Source: Nocardioides ferulae (GTDB lineage: Bacteria; Actinomycetota; Actinomycetes; Propionibacteriales; Nocardioidaceae). Taken from it: a stretch of DNA of 64,000 nt. The stretch is taken from assembly GCF_003660455.1 (NCBI RefSeq), contig NZ_QZVR01000001.1:186001-250000 (forward strand), in the 5' to 3' direction. Shown in pieces: positions 43,543 through 52,254 of this stretch. A model generated the notes under the pieces. The model had not been told where the DNA came from. It ran no database searches and saw only the letters and a list, made by a program, of their open reading frames with translations. Every line of letters begins with the position of its first letter. Position 1 is the first letter of the stretch. A program made the translations under genes and the position numbers.

Positions 43543-44988
43543 GTGGATCGTCTGTCCGGACTCGACGCCAGCTTCTTGTACCTCGAGACGCCGGCGCAGC
43601 TGCTGCACGTGTGCGGGGTGATCGTGATGGATCCGGCGACCGTGCCGGGCGGCTACAGCTTCGAGGAGTTCCAGGCCGAGCTCGACAACCGGGTGCGCGA
43701 CGTGCCCGCGTTCACGCGGCGGTTGCGCCGGGTGCCGCTGGATCTGGACCACCCCGTGTGGGTGCGCGACACCGACTTCGACGTCGAGCGGCACGTGCAC
43801 CGGCTGGCGCTGCCTAGGCCGGGCGGCTACCGCGAGCTCACCGAGCTGACCGGCCACCTGGCCGGGCTGCCGTTGGACCGCTCCCGCCCGCTGTGGGAGA
43901 TGTGGGCCATCGAGGGGTACGACGGCGGCGACGGCCGCGAGCTGGTCGCGGTGTTCTGGAAGATGCACCACGCGACCGTCGACGGCGTCTCGGGCGCCAA
44001 CCTGGTCTCCCACCTGTGCAGTCTCGAGCCCGACTCGCCACCGCTGGGCGGCGCCGAGGACCGGTTCGGCCGCGACCCGCGCAAGCTGGAGCTCTTCGGC
44101 CGCGCCCTGGTCGGCAACGCCACGCGCCCCTTCGCCGCCGTCAAGCTGCTGACGCCGTCGGTGCAGCTGATCACCAAGACCGTCGAGCGGGCGCGCGCCG
44201 GGACTGCGATGGCGGCCCCGCTGACGGCGCCGCGCACCTCCTTCAACGGCACCATCACCTCGCACCGCACGATCGGGCTGGGCGACATGGACCTCGGCGA
44301 CGTCCGCGCGGTCAAGGACGCCAGCGGCACCACCGTCAACGACGTGGTGCTCACGGTCGCCGGCGGCGCGCTGCGCTCCTACCTCGAGGATCGTGGCGAG
44401 CTCCCCGACGACTCGCTGCTGGCGACGGTGCCGGTCTCGGTGCGCGAGGTGTCGAGCCGAGACGGGGGCGCGAACAAGGTCTCGGCCCTGTTCGCCAAGC
44501 TCGGCACCGACGAGCCCGACCCGGTGGAGCGGCTGCGCGAGATGGCGCGCCGCAACCGCAACGCCAAGGAGCACCACAACGCGATCAGCGCCGACGCGCT
44601 GCAGGACTGGGCGCAGTTCGCGGCGCCGCGCACGTTCGGGCTCGCGATGCGCGCCTACGCCAATCTGCGGTTGGCCGAGCGGCACCCGGTGGTGCACAAC
44701 CTGGTGATCTCGAACGTGCCCGGGCCGCCGGTGCCGCTCTACTTCCTGGGCGGGCGGATCCAGGCGCTCTACCCCCTGGGGCCGGTCTTCCACGGCGCCG
44801 GGCTCAACGTCACGGTGATGTCGAACAACGGGCAGCTGCACGTGGGTGCGATCGCCTGCCGGGAGTCGGTGCCCGACATCGACGCGCTCGTGTCGCGCTT
44901 CCCCGAGGAGCTGGCGCGGCTGAAGGCGGCGGTGCTGGGCGAGGGTGCCGCGACGCCGATCAGGGGACGCCGCACGTCCCGATCCTGA
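43543..44988 (+). CDS. wax ester synthase/diacylglycerol acyltransferase (WS/DGAT)
   Basis: A 481-residue acyltransferase. The catalytic HHxxxDG lies at residues 142-148 (MHHATVDG), and the WS/DGAT start LSGLDASFLYLETP and the C-terminal VVHNLVISNVPGPPVPLYFLGG are both present. Enzymes of this type esterify diacylglycerol or fatty alcohols with acyl-CoA to store lipid. The GTG start follows GGGAGG, and a KstR-like site precedes it, so acyl-CoA released during sterol use may be stored under the same control. No membrane helix is needed for the family. Confidence 0.9.
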   Translation: MDRLSGLDASFLYLETPAQLLHVCGVIVMDPATVPGGYSFEEFQAELDNRVRDVPAFTRRLRRVPLDLDHPVWVRDTDFDVERHVHRLALPRPGGYRELTELTGHLAGLPLDRSRPLWEMWAIEGYDGGDGRELVAVFWKMHHATVDGVSGANLVSHLCSLEPDSPPLGGAEDRFGRDPRKLELFGRALVGNATRPFAAVKLLTPSVQLITKTVERARAGTAMAAPLTAPRTSFNGTITSHRTIGLGDMDLGDVRAVKDASGTTVNDVVLTVAGGALRSYLEDRGELPDDSLLATVPVSVREVSSRDGGANKVSALFAKLGTDEPDPVERLREMARRNRNAKEHHNAISADALQDWAQFAAPRTFGLAMRAYANLRLAERHPVVHNLVISNVPGPPVPLYFLGGRIQALYPLGPVFHGAGLNVTVMSNNGQLHVGAIACRESVPDIDALVSRFPEELARLKAAVLGEGAATPIRGRRTSRS

Positions 44989-44997
44989 GGCGGAGGC

Positions 44998-45915
44998 TCA
45001 ACCGGCGGCGGCCCGCCGGCGCGCGTCGACGGTGGCGGCCGCCTCCAGCAACGCCGGCACGAACTTCTCCGACTCGAGCACGCAGCCGGCGTGCCCGGCG
45101 TCGACGTCGTGCACGGTGGCGCCGGGGATCATCCGGGCCAGCGCCAGCTGGCGGGCGGTCGGGATCACCCGGTCGCGCTGGTTGACCACCACCGCCGTGG
45201 GCACGTCGATGCGCCCCAGCCAGGGCCGCGAGTGGTGCCGGCTCAGCGCCGCCAGCGCCTGCCCGATCGCCCAGGGGCTGGTGCGGCGGAACTCGCTGAG
45301 CACCCAGTCGTGCATGTCGCCCTTGAACACGCCGACGGCCTCGCCCACCAGGCGGGAGGCGTGCACGGCGGTGCGGGAGCGGGAGACGCCTCGCGCTCCT
45401 GCCATGGAGACCTCGACGCCGGCGAGGAAGAGCCGTTCGGCGGGGGTGTTGCGGAAGCGGTCGGTGGTCGCGCACAGCACCAGGCCGCGCACCAGGTCGG
45501 GGTGCTGGCGCCAGGTGCGCTGGGCGACGATCGAGCCCATCGAGTAGCCGGCCACGATCACCTCGCGCAGGTCGAGGACCTCGGCCAGTGCCGCGACGTC
45601 GTCGGCGCAGTCGACCAGCGAGAACGACTCGCTCTGGATGCCCCGGCCGTGCCAGCGCTGGTCGAGGGTGACCACCCGGAAGCGCTGGGACAGCGGCCGG
45701 ATCGCGGGGAACCAGGTGAGCAGGCCGGTGCAGCCGAGCGCGTGCAGCAGCACGATCGTGGGCGAGTCGGGCGTCGGTCCGGGGGTGTCGGTGACGTAGG
45801 TGGAGCCGCGCCCGGGCAACTCGACCATCTCGCCTTCGGGGATCTGGGTCCACGGCACATAGATGCGACGACGCACCAGCTGGCGCGGCAGGGCGCGGGG
45901 TGAGAACGCGACCAT
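44998..45915 (-). CDS. alpha/beta hydrolase
   Basis: A 305-residue hydrolase. LLHALGCTGLLTWFP gives the oxyanion region, AGYSMGSIVAQ is the nucleophile elbow (G-x-S-x-G), and the triad His is in AGHAGCVL, after an Asp in NQRDRVIP. GGGAGG lies before the ATG. It is divergent from the fused acyl-CoA dehydrogenase gene with a shared KstR-like operator between them, so it is probably part of steroid or side-chain metabolism. The bond cleaved is unknown. Confidence 0.8.
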   Translation of the reverse strand: MVAFSPRALPRQLVRRRIYVPWTQIPEGEMVELPGRGSTYVTDTPGPTPDSPTIVLLHALGCTGLLTWFPAIRPLSQRFRVVTLDQRWHGRGIQSESFSLVDCADDVAALAEVLDLREVIVAGYSMGSIVAQRTWRQHPDLVRGLVLCATTDRFRNTPAERLFLAGVEVSMAGARGVSRSRTAVHASRLVGEAVGVFKGDMHDWVLSEFRRTSPWAIGQALAALSRHHSRPWLGRIDVPTAVVVNQRDRVIPTARQLALARMIPGATVHDVDAGHAGCVLESEKFVPALLEAAATVDARRRAAAG

Positions 45916-45950
45916 CGGGGCCTCCCTTCGGTCAGCCGGTGCGACTAGAC

Positions 45951-45964
45951 TAGAACAGGTTACA
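45951..45964. promoter_or_regulatory. KstR-like operator shared by two divergent genes
   Basis: TAGAACAGGTTACA fits TnnAACnnGTTnnA fully. On the plus strand TACAGT (45961-45966) is a -10 candidate for the dehydrogenase operon; on the minus strand TAGTCT (plus 45947-45952) is one for the hydrolase. Both overlap the operator, so one bound repressor could silence both directions. Confidence 0.82.
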
Positions 45965-46003
45965 GTTCTCGCGCAGGTACCCCCGACCGGCAGGAGTCAC
46001 CCG

Positions 46004-48292
46004 GTGACGCAGGCATCGACGACAACGTCCCCCGCCCCACCCACCCGCGCTCAGGACGACGAGTCGAGCGCCGCCGTGCGGGCCGTCGTCGCCGAGGTCC
46101 TCGACCGGTCCGTCGGCGACCCCGCGGCCGACTGGGCGGCACTCGCCGGGGCCGGACTGCTCGGCCTGCCGGTCCCCGAGGCCCACGGCGGGGAGGGGCT
46201 GGGCCTCCCCGAGGTCGGGGTGCTGCTGCGCGAGACCGGAGCCCGTGCCGTGCAGCTCCCGCTCTGGGAGACGCTGTGCTGCGCCACCTTGACCGTGGCC
46301 GCAGCCGGCTCCGCCGCACAGCAGGAGGCGCTGCTGCCGGGCGTCGCGGCCGGCGAGACCCTGCTCGCGCCCGCCCTGCGCGAACCCGGTCGCCGCCTCG
46401 CCGCCGATCCCACCACCGCCTACGACGACGGCGCGGTCACCGGCCGCAAGATCGCGGTCACGTACGCCGACCAGGCCGACCGCCTGCTGGTCACTGCCGC
46501 GACGGGCCGGGGCACGGTCGTGGCGGTGGTCGACCCGCGGGGCCCCGGGGTCACGCTGCTGCCGTCCGGCTCCTCGACCGGGCGCCTCCAGCACACGATC
46601 GTGCTCGACGGCGCTCCGGCGGAGCTGCTCGGCGACGGCCCGGACGGCCACCCCGACGCGGCGCGCATCCTGCGCGAGCACGCGGTGGCCGGGCTGGCGC
46701 TCACCGCCGCCGGGGTGGTCTCGGGCGCCCGTGACCTGACCGCCGGCTACGTCAAGGAGCGCGAGCAGTTCGGTCGCCGGCTGGCCGAGTTCCAGGCGGT
46801 GGCCCAGCAGGTCGCCGACGTCTACATCGCCTCGCGCACCATCGACCTGGCCGCCGACAACGCCGCGTGGCGGGTCTCCGCCGGCCTGCCGGCTGACGAC
46901 GACCTCGCGGTCGCGGCGTACTGGGTCTGCGCGCAGGCGCCCGCCGCGCTGCGCACCTGCCACCACCTGCACGGCGGGATGGGCGTCGACGTCACCTATC
47001 CGCTGTCGCGCTACTTCTCCTGGGTCACCGACCTGGTGCACGCCCTCGACACGGGCGCCGAGCAGGTGCCGGTCGAGAGTCCGGCGGCGAAGAACCTCGA
47101 GCTGAGCGAGGACCAGCGCCGGCTCAAGGCCGAGCTGCGGCAGTACTTCCACACGCTCGCCGCCGAGGGCGAGCACCGCGAGGCGGCGCTGCGCGCACCC
47201 GCGATGGGCCCGCTGCCCGACCCGCAGGCCACGGCCGTCGACCGGCACGGCGAGTCCTACCAGCGCACGGTGCGCCGGATGGGTCGTGACGGGTGGATGG
47301 GCGTCGGCTGGCCCCGGGAGTACGGCGGCCACGGTCTCGGCGAGGTCGAGCAGACCATCTTCGCTAACGAGGCCCAGCACGCCGACGTGCACCTGCCCGC
47401 GGTCACGCTGCAGACGGTCGGCCCCACGCTGATCCGCTACGGCACCCAGAAGCAGAAGGACCTGTTCCTGAAGCGGATCCTCGAGGGTGAGGTGCACTTC
47501 GCGATCGGCTACAGCGAGCCCGACGCCGGCACCGATCTCGCCTCCCTGCGCACCACGGCGCGCCGCGACGGAGACCACTACGTCGTGAACGGCCAGAAGC
47601 TGTGGACCACCGGCGGCCACCAGGCCGACTACCTGTGGCTGGCGGTGCGCACCGACCCCGACGCCCCCAAGCACAAGGGCATCTCGATCCTGATCGTCGA
47701 CACCTCCGACCCCGGCTACTCCTGGACCCCGATCATCACCGCCGACGGCTCCCACCACGTCAACGCGACCTACTTCAACGACGTGCGGGTGCCGGTCGAC
47801 ATGCTGGTCGGCGAGGAGAACCAGGGCTGGCGGCTGATCACCACCCAGCTCAACCACGAGCGGGTGATGCTCGGGCCGGCCGGACGCATCGAGGGGCTCC
47901 GCGACCGGGTCGCGTCGTGGGCGGGCAAGGCCGGAGTCCTCGACCGCCCCGACGTGGCCGCGACGATGGGCCGGGTGACCGCGGCCTTCCGGGTCAACGA
48001 GCTGCTGAACTGGGAGGTCGCCCGGGCCGCGGCGACCGGCGAGGTGTCGGTCGGCGACGCCTCCTCGTCGAAGGTGTTCGCCGCCGACCAGGTCCAGCAC
48101 CTGCTGGCCGAGCTGACCGCGGTCGTGCACCGCTACGGAGACCCGGCCGAGCCGGAGACGGGAGCGTTGATGGACTATCTCGACGCCCAGAAGAAGCGCA
48201 ACCTCGTGCTCACCTTCGGCGGTGGGGTCAACGAGGTGCAGCGCGAGCTGATCGCGATGTTCGGCCTGGGCCTGCCCAAGGTGCCGCGATGA
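46004..48292 (+). CDS. fused FadE28-FadE29 acyl-CoA dehydrogenase (ChsE1-ChsE2-like)
   Basis: A 762-residue protein. Residues 1 to about 350 resemble FadE28/ChsE1 (KEREQFGRRLAEFQAVAQQV, HHLHGGMGVDVTYPLSRYF). Residues about 365-762 match FadE29/ChsE2 closely (ADVHLPAVTLQTVGPTL, EVHFAIGYSEPDAGTDLASL, WTPIITADGSHHVNATYFND, LVLTFGGGVNEVQRELIA). In mycobacteria the two are separate subunits of an alpha2-beta2 enzyme that desaturates the 3-carbon side-chain CoA thioester of the sterol. Here they form one frame with no stop. The GTG at 46004 follows CAGGAG. It starts an operon continuing with chsH2, chsH1 and ltp2. Confidence 0.9.
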   Translation: MTQASTTTSPAPPTRAQDDESSAAVRAVVAEVLDRSVGDPAADWAALAGAGLLGLPVPEAHGGEGLGLPEVGVLLRETGARAVQLPLWETLCCATLTVAAAGSAAQQEALLPGVAAGETLLAPALREPGRRLAADPTTAYDDGAVTGRKIAVTYADQADRLLVTAATGRGTVVAVVDPRGPGVTLLPSGSSTGRLQHTIVLDGAPAELLGDGPDGHPDAARILREHAVAGLALTAAGVVSGARDLTAGYVKEREQFGRRLAEFQAVAQQVADVYIASRTIDLAADNAAWRVSAGLPADDDLAVAAYWVCAQAPAALRTCHHLHGGMGVDVTYPLSRYFSWVTDLVHALDTGAEQVPVESPAAKNLELSEDQRRLKAELRQYFHTLAAEGEHREAALRAPAMGPLPDPQATAVDRHGESYQRTVRRMGRDGWMGVGWPREYGGHGLGEVEQTIFANEAQHADVHLPAVTLQTVGPTLIRYGTQKQKDLFLKRILEGEVHFAIGYSEPDAGTDLASLRTTARRDGDHYVVNGQKLWTTGGHQADYLWLAVRTDPDAPKHKGISILIVDTSDPGYSWTPIITADGSHHVNATYFNDVRVPVDMLVGEENQGWRLITTQLNHERVMLGPAGRIEGLRDRVASWAGKAGVLDRPDVAATMGRVTAAFRVNELLNWEVARAAATGEVSVGDASSSKVFAADQVQHLLAELTAVVHRYGDPAEPETGALMDYLDAQKKRNLVLTFGGGVNEVQRELIAMFGLGLPKVPR

Positions 48293-49311
48293 GCCACCCC
48301 ACGAGCGCGACCGCGGAGCCGCTGGTCGACCCCGCCGTCCACGAACAGGTGATGGCCGAGGCCGAGCGGATCAAGGCGCTCGGCGAGGCGTCCGAACGGC
48401 TCGCCCGCGACCCGGTCAACCAGCCGACGATCAGCAACTGGCTCGAGGCGATGGGCAACGACAACCCCCGGTTCCGCCAGGGCGAGGCGCCGCCGTCGAT
48501 GGTGCAGGTGTGGACGATGTACGGCCTGGGCGGCAAGGCACCGGCCGACGACCCGCTGCACGCGATGATGAACGTGCTGACCGACACGGGCTTCACCGCC
48601 GTGCTGGGCACCAACTGCGAGCAGAGCTACGAGCGCTACCTGCGGGTCGGCGAGCAGCTGCGGGTCACCACGGCCCTCGACTCGGTCGTCGGCCCGAAGA
48701 AGACAGCGATGGGCGTCGGCTACTTCGTCACCTCGCGCAGCACCTGGTACGTCGACCACGAGGACGGCAGCGCCGAGCAGGTCGCCTCGATGCTGTTCCG
48801 GGTCCTGAAGTTCGTGCCCACACGGGCGGTCCAGCCCCCCGTGGACCCCCCGGAGGCGTCCGTGGCGGACGCGGCTGACGGACCGGACGCCAGCCGTTTC
48901 GTGCTCCGCCCCATGAAGAACCGCGACACCGAGTTCTTCTGGGAGGGCACCGCGGCCGGCGAGCTGCGCGTGCAGCGGTGCAACGCCTGCGGGGTGCTGC
49001 GGCATCCGCCGGGCCCGGCCTGCCCGTCCTGCGGTGCGCTCGACCGCGGGCACGTGGCCGCCTCGGGCCGCGGCACGGTCTTCTCCTACGTCGTGCACCG
49101 CCACCCGCCGGTGCCCGGCCGCGAGCTGCCCATCCTGCTCGTCCTCGTCGACCTCGACGAGGGCGTCCGCATGGTCGGCGAGCTCGTCGACACCGAACCC
49201 ACCGAGGTCGAGATCGGGATGCCGGTCCAGGTCGACTTCCGCCGCGTCGACGACGACCTGACCCTGCCGGTCTGGCGACGGACCGGCCCTGCCGAAGGGA
49301 GCCGCGCATGA
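48289..49311 (+). CDS. chsH2: ChsH2-like MaoC hydratase with DUF35 domain
   Basis: A 340-residue protein in two parts. Residues about 20-185 are a MaoC-type hot dog domain (PTISNWLEAMGNDNPRF, CEQSYERYLRVGEQLRV). From about 210 a DUF35 part begins with a rubredoxin-like zinc ribbon (QRCNACGVLRHPPGPACPSC) and ends in an OB-fold (GRGTVFSYVVHRHP). In mycobacteria ChsH1-ChsH2 hydrate the 2-enoyl side-chain CoA and the DUF35 part docks the Ltp2 aldolase. ATGA overlap with the dehydrogenase stop. Length and order match the igr operon. Confidence 0.9.
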   Translation: MSHPTSATAEPLVDPAVHEQVMAEAERIKALGEASERLARDPVNQPTISNWLEAMGNDNPRFRQGEAPPSMVQVWTMYGLGGKAPADDPLHAMMNVLTDTGFTAVLGTNCEQSYERYLRVGEQLRVTTALDSVVGPKKTAMGVGYFVTSRSTWYVDHEDGSAEQVASMLFRVLKFVPTRAVQPPVDPPEASVADAADGPDASRFVLRPMKNRDTEFFWEGTAAGELRVQRCNACGVLRHPPGPACPSCGALDRGHVAASGRGTVFSYVVHRHPPVPGRELPILLVLVDLDEGVRMVGELVDTEPTEVEIGMPVQVDFRRVDDDLTLPVWRRTGPAEGSRA

Positions 49312-49703
49312 GCCGCACCATCGCCGTCGGCGACCAGCTGCCCACCTGGGAACTGCCGCTGACCCCGACCACCGTGGTCAGCACCGCGATCGCGACCCGC
49401 GACTTCCAAGACGTCCACCACGACCGCGACATCGCCCAGGCGGCCGGCTCGAAGGACATCTTCGTCAACATCCTCACCAGCAACGCCCTGGTCGAGAAGT
49501 ACGTCACCGACTGGGCCGGCCACGGCGCCAACCTGCGCGGGATCGCGATCCGCCTCGGCGCCCCCGCCTACCCCTACGACACCCTGTCCTTCACCGGCAC
49601 GGTGGCCGCCGTCGACGACGGCGTCGCCACCATCGAGGTGACCGGGGCGGTCTCGCTCGGTGCCCACGTCACCGGCACGGTGCGGATCGAGGTGCCGGCA
49701 TGA
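49308..49703 (+). CDS. chsH1: ChsH1-like MaoC enoyl-CoA hydratase subunit
   Basis: A 131-residue hot dog-fold protein. The hydratase-2 residues are visible in ATRDFQDVHHDRDIA (Asp and His), giving the catalytic site that ChsH2 lacks. With ChsH2 it should form a heteromeric hydratase adding water to the unsaturated 3-carbon side chain of the steroid CoA ester. The start overlaps the chsH2 stop by ATGA and its stop overlaps ltp2 likewise. Confidence 0.9.
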   Translation: MSRTIAVGDQLPTWELPLTPTTVVSTAIATRDFQDVHHDRDIAQAAGSKDIFVNILTSNALVEKYVTDWAGHGANLRGIAIRLGAPAYPYDTLSFTGTVAAVDDGVATIEVTGAVSLGAHVTGTVRIEVPA

Positions 49704-50881
49704 CCGGCGACACCGGCAGGACGCTGAGCCGGCAGACCGCCATCGTCGGCATCGGCGCCACCGAGTTCTCCAAGGAGTCCGGCCGCTCCGAGCTGCAGCT
49801 CTCCGTCGAGGCGGCGCGGGCCGCGCTCGCCGACTGCGGGCTGACCCCCGCCGACGTCGACGGGCTGACCACCTTCACGATGGACACCTCCAGCGAGATC
49901 GCGCTCGCCCGCGAGCTCGGCATCCCCGAGCTCCGGTTCTTCAGCCGGATCAACTACGGCGGCGGGGCCGCCTGCGCCACCGTGCAGCAGGCGGCCATGG
50001 CCGTCGCCACCGGCGTCGCCGACGTCGTGGTCTGCTACCGCGGCTTCAACGAGCGCTCGGGCAGCCGGTTCGGCCAGTTCAGCGTCGCCGCGGCCACCCA
50101 GGTGAACACCAACGGTCTCGACAACGCCTGGACCTACCCGATGGGGCTCGGCACCCCCGCCGCCACCGTGGCGATGCAGGCGCGGCGCTACCTGCACGAG
50201 TACGGCGCCACCTCGGAGGACTTCGGCCGGGTCGCCGTGGCCGACCGCCGGCACGCCGCCACCAACCCGAACGCGTTCTTCTACGGGAAGCCGATCACCC
50301 TCGAGGACCACCAGGCCTCCCGGATGATCGCCGAGCCGCTGCACCTGCTCGACTGCTGCCAGGAGAGCGACGGGGCGGTCGCCCTGGTGGTGACCTCCGC
50401 TGACCGGGCGCGCGACCTGCCGCACCCCCCGGCGTACGTCGTGGCGGCGGCGCAGGGCAGCGGGCGCGACCAGTTCGTGATGACCTCCTACTACCGCGAC
50501 GACATCGGCATCCCCGAGATGGGCGTGGTCGGCCGGGAGCTGTGGCGCCAGTCGGGCCTCGGCCCCGACGACATGGCGATGGGCGTGCTCTACGACCACT
50601 TCACGCCGTACGTGCTGATGCAGCTCGAGGAGCTCGGCTTCTGCGGGCCAGGCGAGGCGAAGGACTTCATCGCCGACGGCGCGATCGAGATCGGCGGCCG
50701 CCTGCCGCTCAACACCCACGGCGGCCAGCTGGGCGAGGCCTACATCCACGGCATGAACGGCATCGCCGAGGGGGTCCGGCAGGTGCGTGGCACCTCGGTG
50801 AACCAGGTGCCCGACGTGCAGCACCTGGTGGTCACCGCGGGCACCGGGGTGCCGACCAGCGGGCTGGTCCTCGGCCGCTGA
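49700..50881 (+). CDS. ltp2: Ltp2-like side-chain aldolase (thiolase fold)
   Basis: A 393-residue thiolase-superfamily protein of the SCP-x/lipid-transfer type. ATEFSKESGRSELQL opens it and NTHGGQLGEAYIHGMNGIAEG near residue 340 carries the Tyr and His used by Ltp2. The usual thiolase Cys/CxG ending is replaced by AGTGVPTSGLVLG, consistent with retro-aldol cleavage of the side chain to a 17-keto steroid and propionyl-CoA. It closes the operon and ends directly against the convergent dienelactone-hydrolase gene. Confidence 0.9.
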   Translation: MTGDTGRTLSRQTAIVGIGATEFSKESGRSELQLSVEAARAALADCGLTPADVDGLTTFTMDTSSEIALARELGIPELRFFSRINYGGGAACATVQQAAMAVATGVADVVVCYRGFNERSGSRFGQFSVAAATQVNTNGLDNAWTYPMGLGTPAATVAMQARRYLHEYGATSEDFGRVAVADRRHAATNPNAFFYGKPITLEDHQASRMIAEPLHLLDCCQESDGAVALVVTSADRARDLPHPPAYVVAAAQGSGRDQFVMTSYYRDDIGIPEMGVVGRELWRQSGLGPDDMAMGVLYDHFTPYVLMQLEELGFCGPGEAKDFIADGAIEIGGRLPLNTHGGQLGEAYIHGMNGIAEGVRQVRGTSVNQVPDVQHLVVTAGTGVPTSGLVLGR

Positions 50882-51625
50882 TCAGCGGCCCAGGCGCTCC
50901 TCGAAGAAGCCGAGCACCGCGTCGACGGCCTCCTGACGACGGTGCTCGGTGACGGTCGAGTGTCCGCGCCCCGGCAGGTCGACGCGCAGGAACGCGTCGC
51001 CGAGCTCCTCGCCGAGGCGGTCGAACCTGGATCCGGTCATCGGGTCGCGCTCGAACTGCAGCCCCAGCACCTGGCATCCGCCGGCCGCCCGCTGCCTGAC
51101 CGCAGCGAGGTCGGCGGGGGAGAGGTTGAGGTCGCCGCGCCGGCGGCGGCCGACCGCGAACGGCACCGACGGCTGGCACAGCACCGGTGCGGCCACCGAG
51201 GTGTCGACCATCATCGCCAGCGCGAACCCGCCGGTGAAGCACATGCCGAGCGCGCCGACGCCGGGACCGCCGAGCTCGGCGTGCAGGGTCCGGGCCAGGC
51301 TCCGCAGCCAGCCGGCGACAGGGGAGGTGACCCCGGTGGCGAGCTTGGTGAACTCACGGCTCACGCAGACCTGACCCAACGCCCGGGCCAGCGTCGGCGC
51401 CGAGGGCTCGGCACCGGTGCGGCCGAACAGCTCGGGCAGCACCACGGTGTAGCCCTCGGCCACCAGCTCCTCGGCGAACGCCACCACCTTCGGCGTGAGG
51501 CCCGGGATCTCGTGGATCACCACCACGCCCGGGCCGGTGCCGCGGCGGTACGTCGGGTGGCTGACGCCCTGGTGCGTGTGCGTGCCGCGGGTCCAGCCCG
51601 CCAGGAGCAGGGTGTCGGTGCTCAT
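50882..51625 (-). CDS. dienelactone hydrolase family protein
   Basis: A 247-residue alpha/beta hydrolase. VVVIHEIPGLTPKV is the family's oxyanion segment, ALGMCFTGGFALAM is the nucleophile elbow (G-x-C-x-G, with Cys as in dienelactone hydrolase), and the His is in GRGHSTVTEH. Reported DLH members open lactone rings; whether this one has that activity is unknown. The ATG at 51625 is chosen because upstream in-frame codons lie in the next gene. Its stop directly follows the ltp2 stop on the other strand. Confidence 0.8.
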   Translation of the reverse strand: MSTDTLLLAGWTRGTHTHQGVSHPTYRRGTGPGVVVIHEIPGLTPKVVAFAEELVAEGYTVVLPELFGRTGAEPSAPTLARALGQVCVSREFTKLATGVTSPVAGWLRSLARTLHAELGGPGVGALGMCFTGGFALAMMVDTSVAAPVLCQPSVPFAVGRRRRGDLNLSPADLAAVRQRAAGGCQVLGLQFERDPMTGSRFDRLGEELGDAFLRVDLPGRGHSTVTEHRRQEAVDAVLGFFEERLGR

Positions 51626-51639
51626 GTGCGGAGTATGGG

Positions 51640-51654
51640 TACGGTCGCGGCATG
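51640..51654 (+). promoter_or_regulatory. -10 element and leaderless start of the 2H phosphoesterase gene
   Basis: TACGGT at 51640-51645 is followed after six bases by the ATG at 51652. No ribosome-binding site is visible. Confidence 0.55.
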
Positions 51655-52218
51655 TCGGAACCACCCGTCTCAGCGCCGTCGACCGGGGAGCCGGCCGGTC
51701 CGGCCGGCCGGGACCGGCGCCGGCACGCCCTGGAGCTGGTGCCCGACGAGGCCGGGCAGGAGGCGGTGCGGCGCGACTGGCAGCGGCTGCGCGACGCGGG
51801 GCTGCCCTCGCAGCTGGACCACCGGGGCCCCACCAACGCACCGCACCTGACCGTGGTCTCGGCCCCGGAGCTGCCCGAGGCCGCGCTCGACGTCGCCCGG
51901 GTGCGCCTGGGCGCGCTGCTGCCCGTCCGGGCGCGAGCGGCCGGGATCCTGCTCCTGGGTGGCCCGCGGCTGACCGTGGCCAGGGCCGTCGACCTCGACG
52001 ACGACGTCGTACGCCGGGTGCTGGCGGTGCGCGTGCAGGTGCCGGACCGCGACCACGTCGGGTGGCTGCCGCACGTGACCCTCGCCCGCCGGCTCGATCG
52101 GTCCGACGCCCAACGGGCACTCGACGTGCTCGGCCACGACGACGTGGTGCTGCGCCTCTCCGAGCTGCGCCGCTGGAATCCCGACCGCGGTTGGGTGACC
52201 ACGATCGCGCAGGCCTGA
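51652..52218 (+). CDS. 2'-5' RNA ligase / 2H phosphoesterase family protein
   Basis: A 188-residue protein. The two H-x-T/S-h motifs of the 2H superfamily are present as HLTVV (after NAP) and HVTLA (after GWLP), about 70 residues apart. Members act on cyclic phosphodiester bonds of RNA or nucleotides. The first 22 residues are a Pro/Gly/Arg-rich extension. It has its own leaderless promoter and no operon partner; 52255 starts another leaderless gene. Confidence 0.75.
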   Translation: MSEPPVSAPSTGEPAGPAGRDRRRHALELVPDEAGQEAVRRDWQRLRDAGLPSQLDHRGPTNAPHLTVVSAPELPEAALDVARVRLGALLPVRARAAGILLLGGPRLTVARAVDLDDDVVRRVLAVRVQVPDRDHVGWLPHVTLARRLDRSDAQRALDVLGHDDVVLRLSELRRWNPDRGWVTTIAQA

Positions 52219-52254
52219 CCCGTCAACGTCGACGGCGTGCTCTACCGTCGACCC

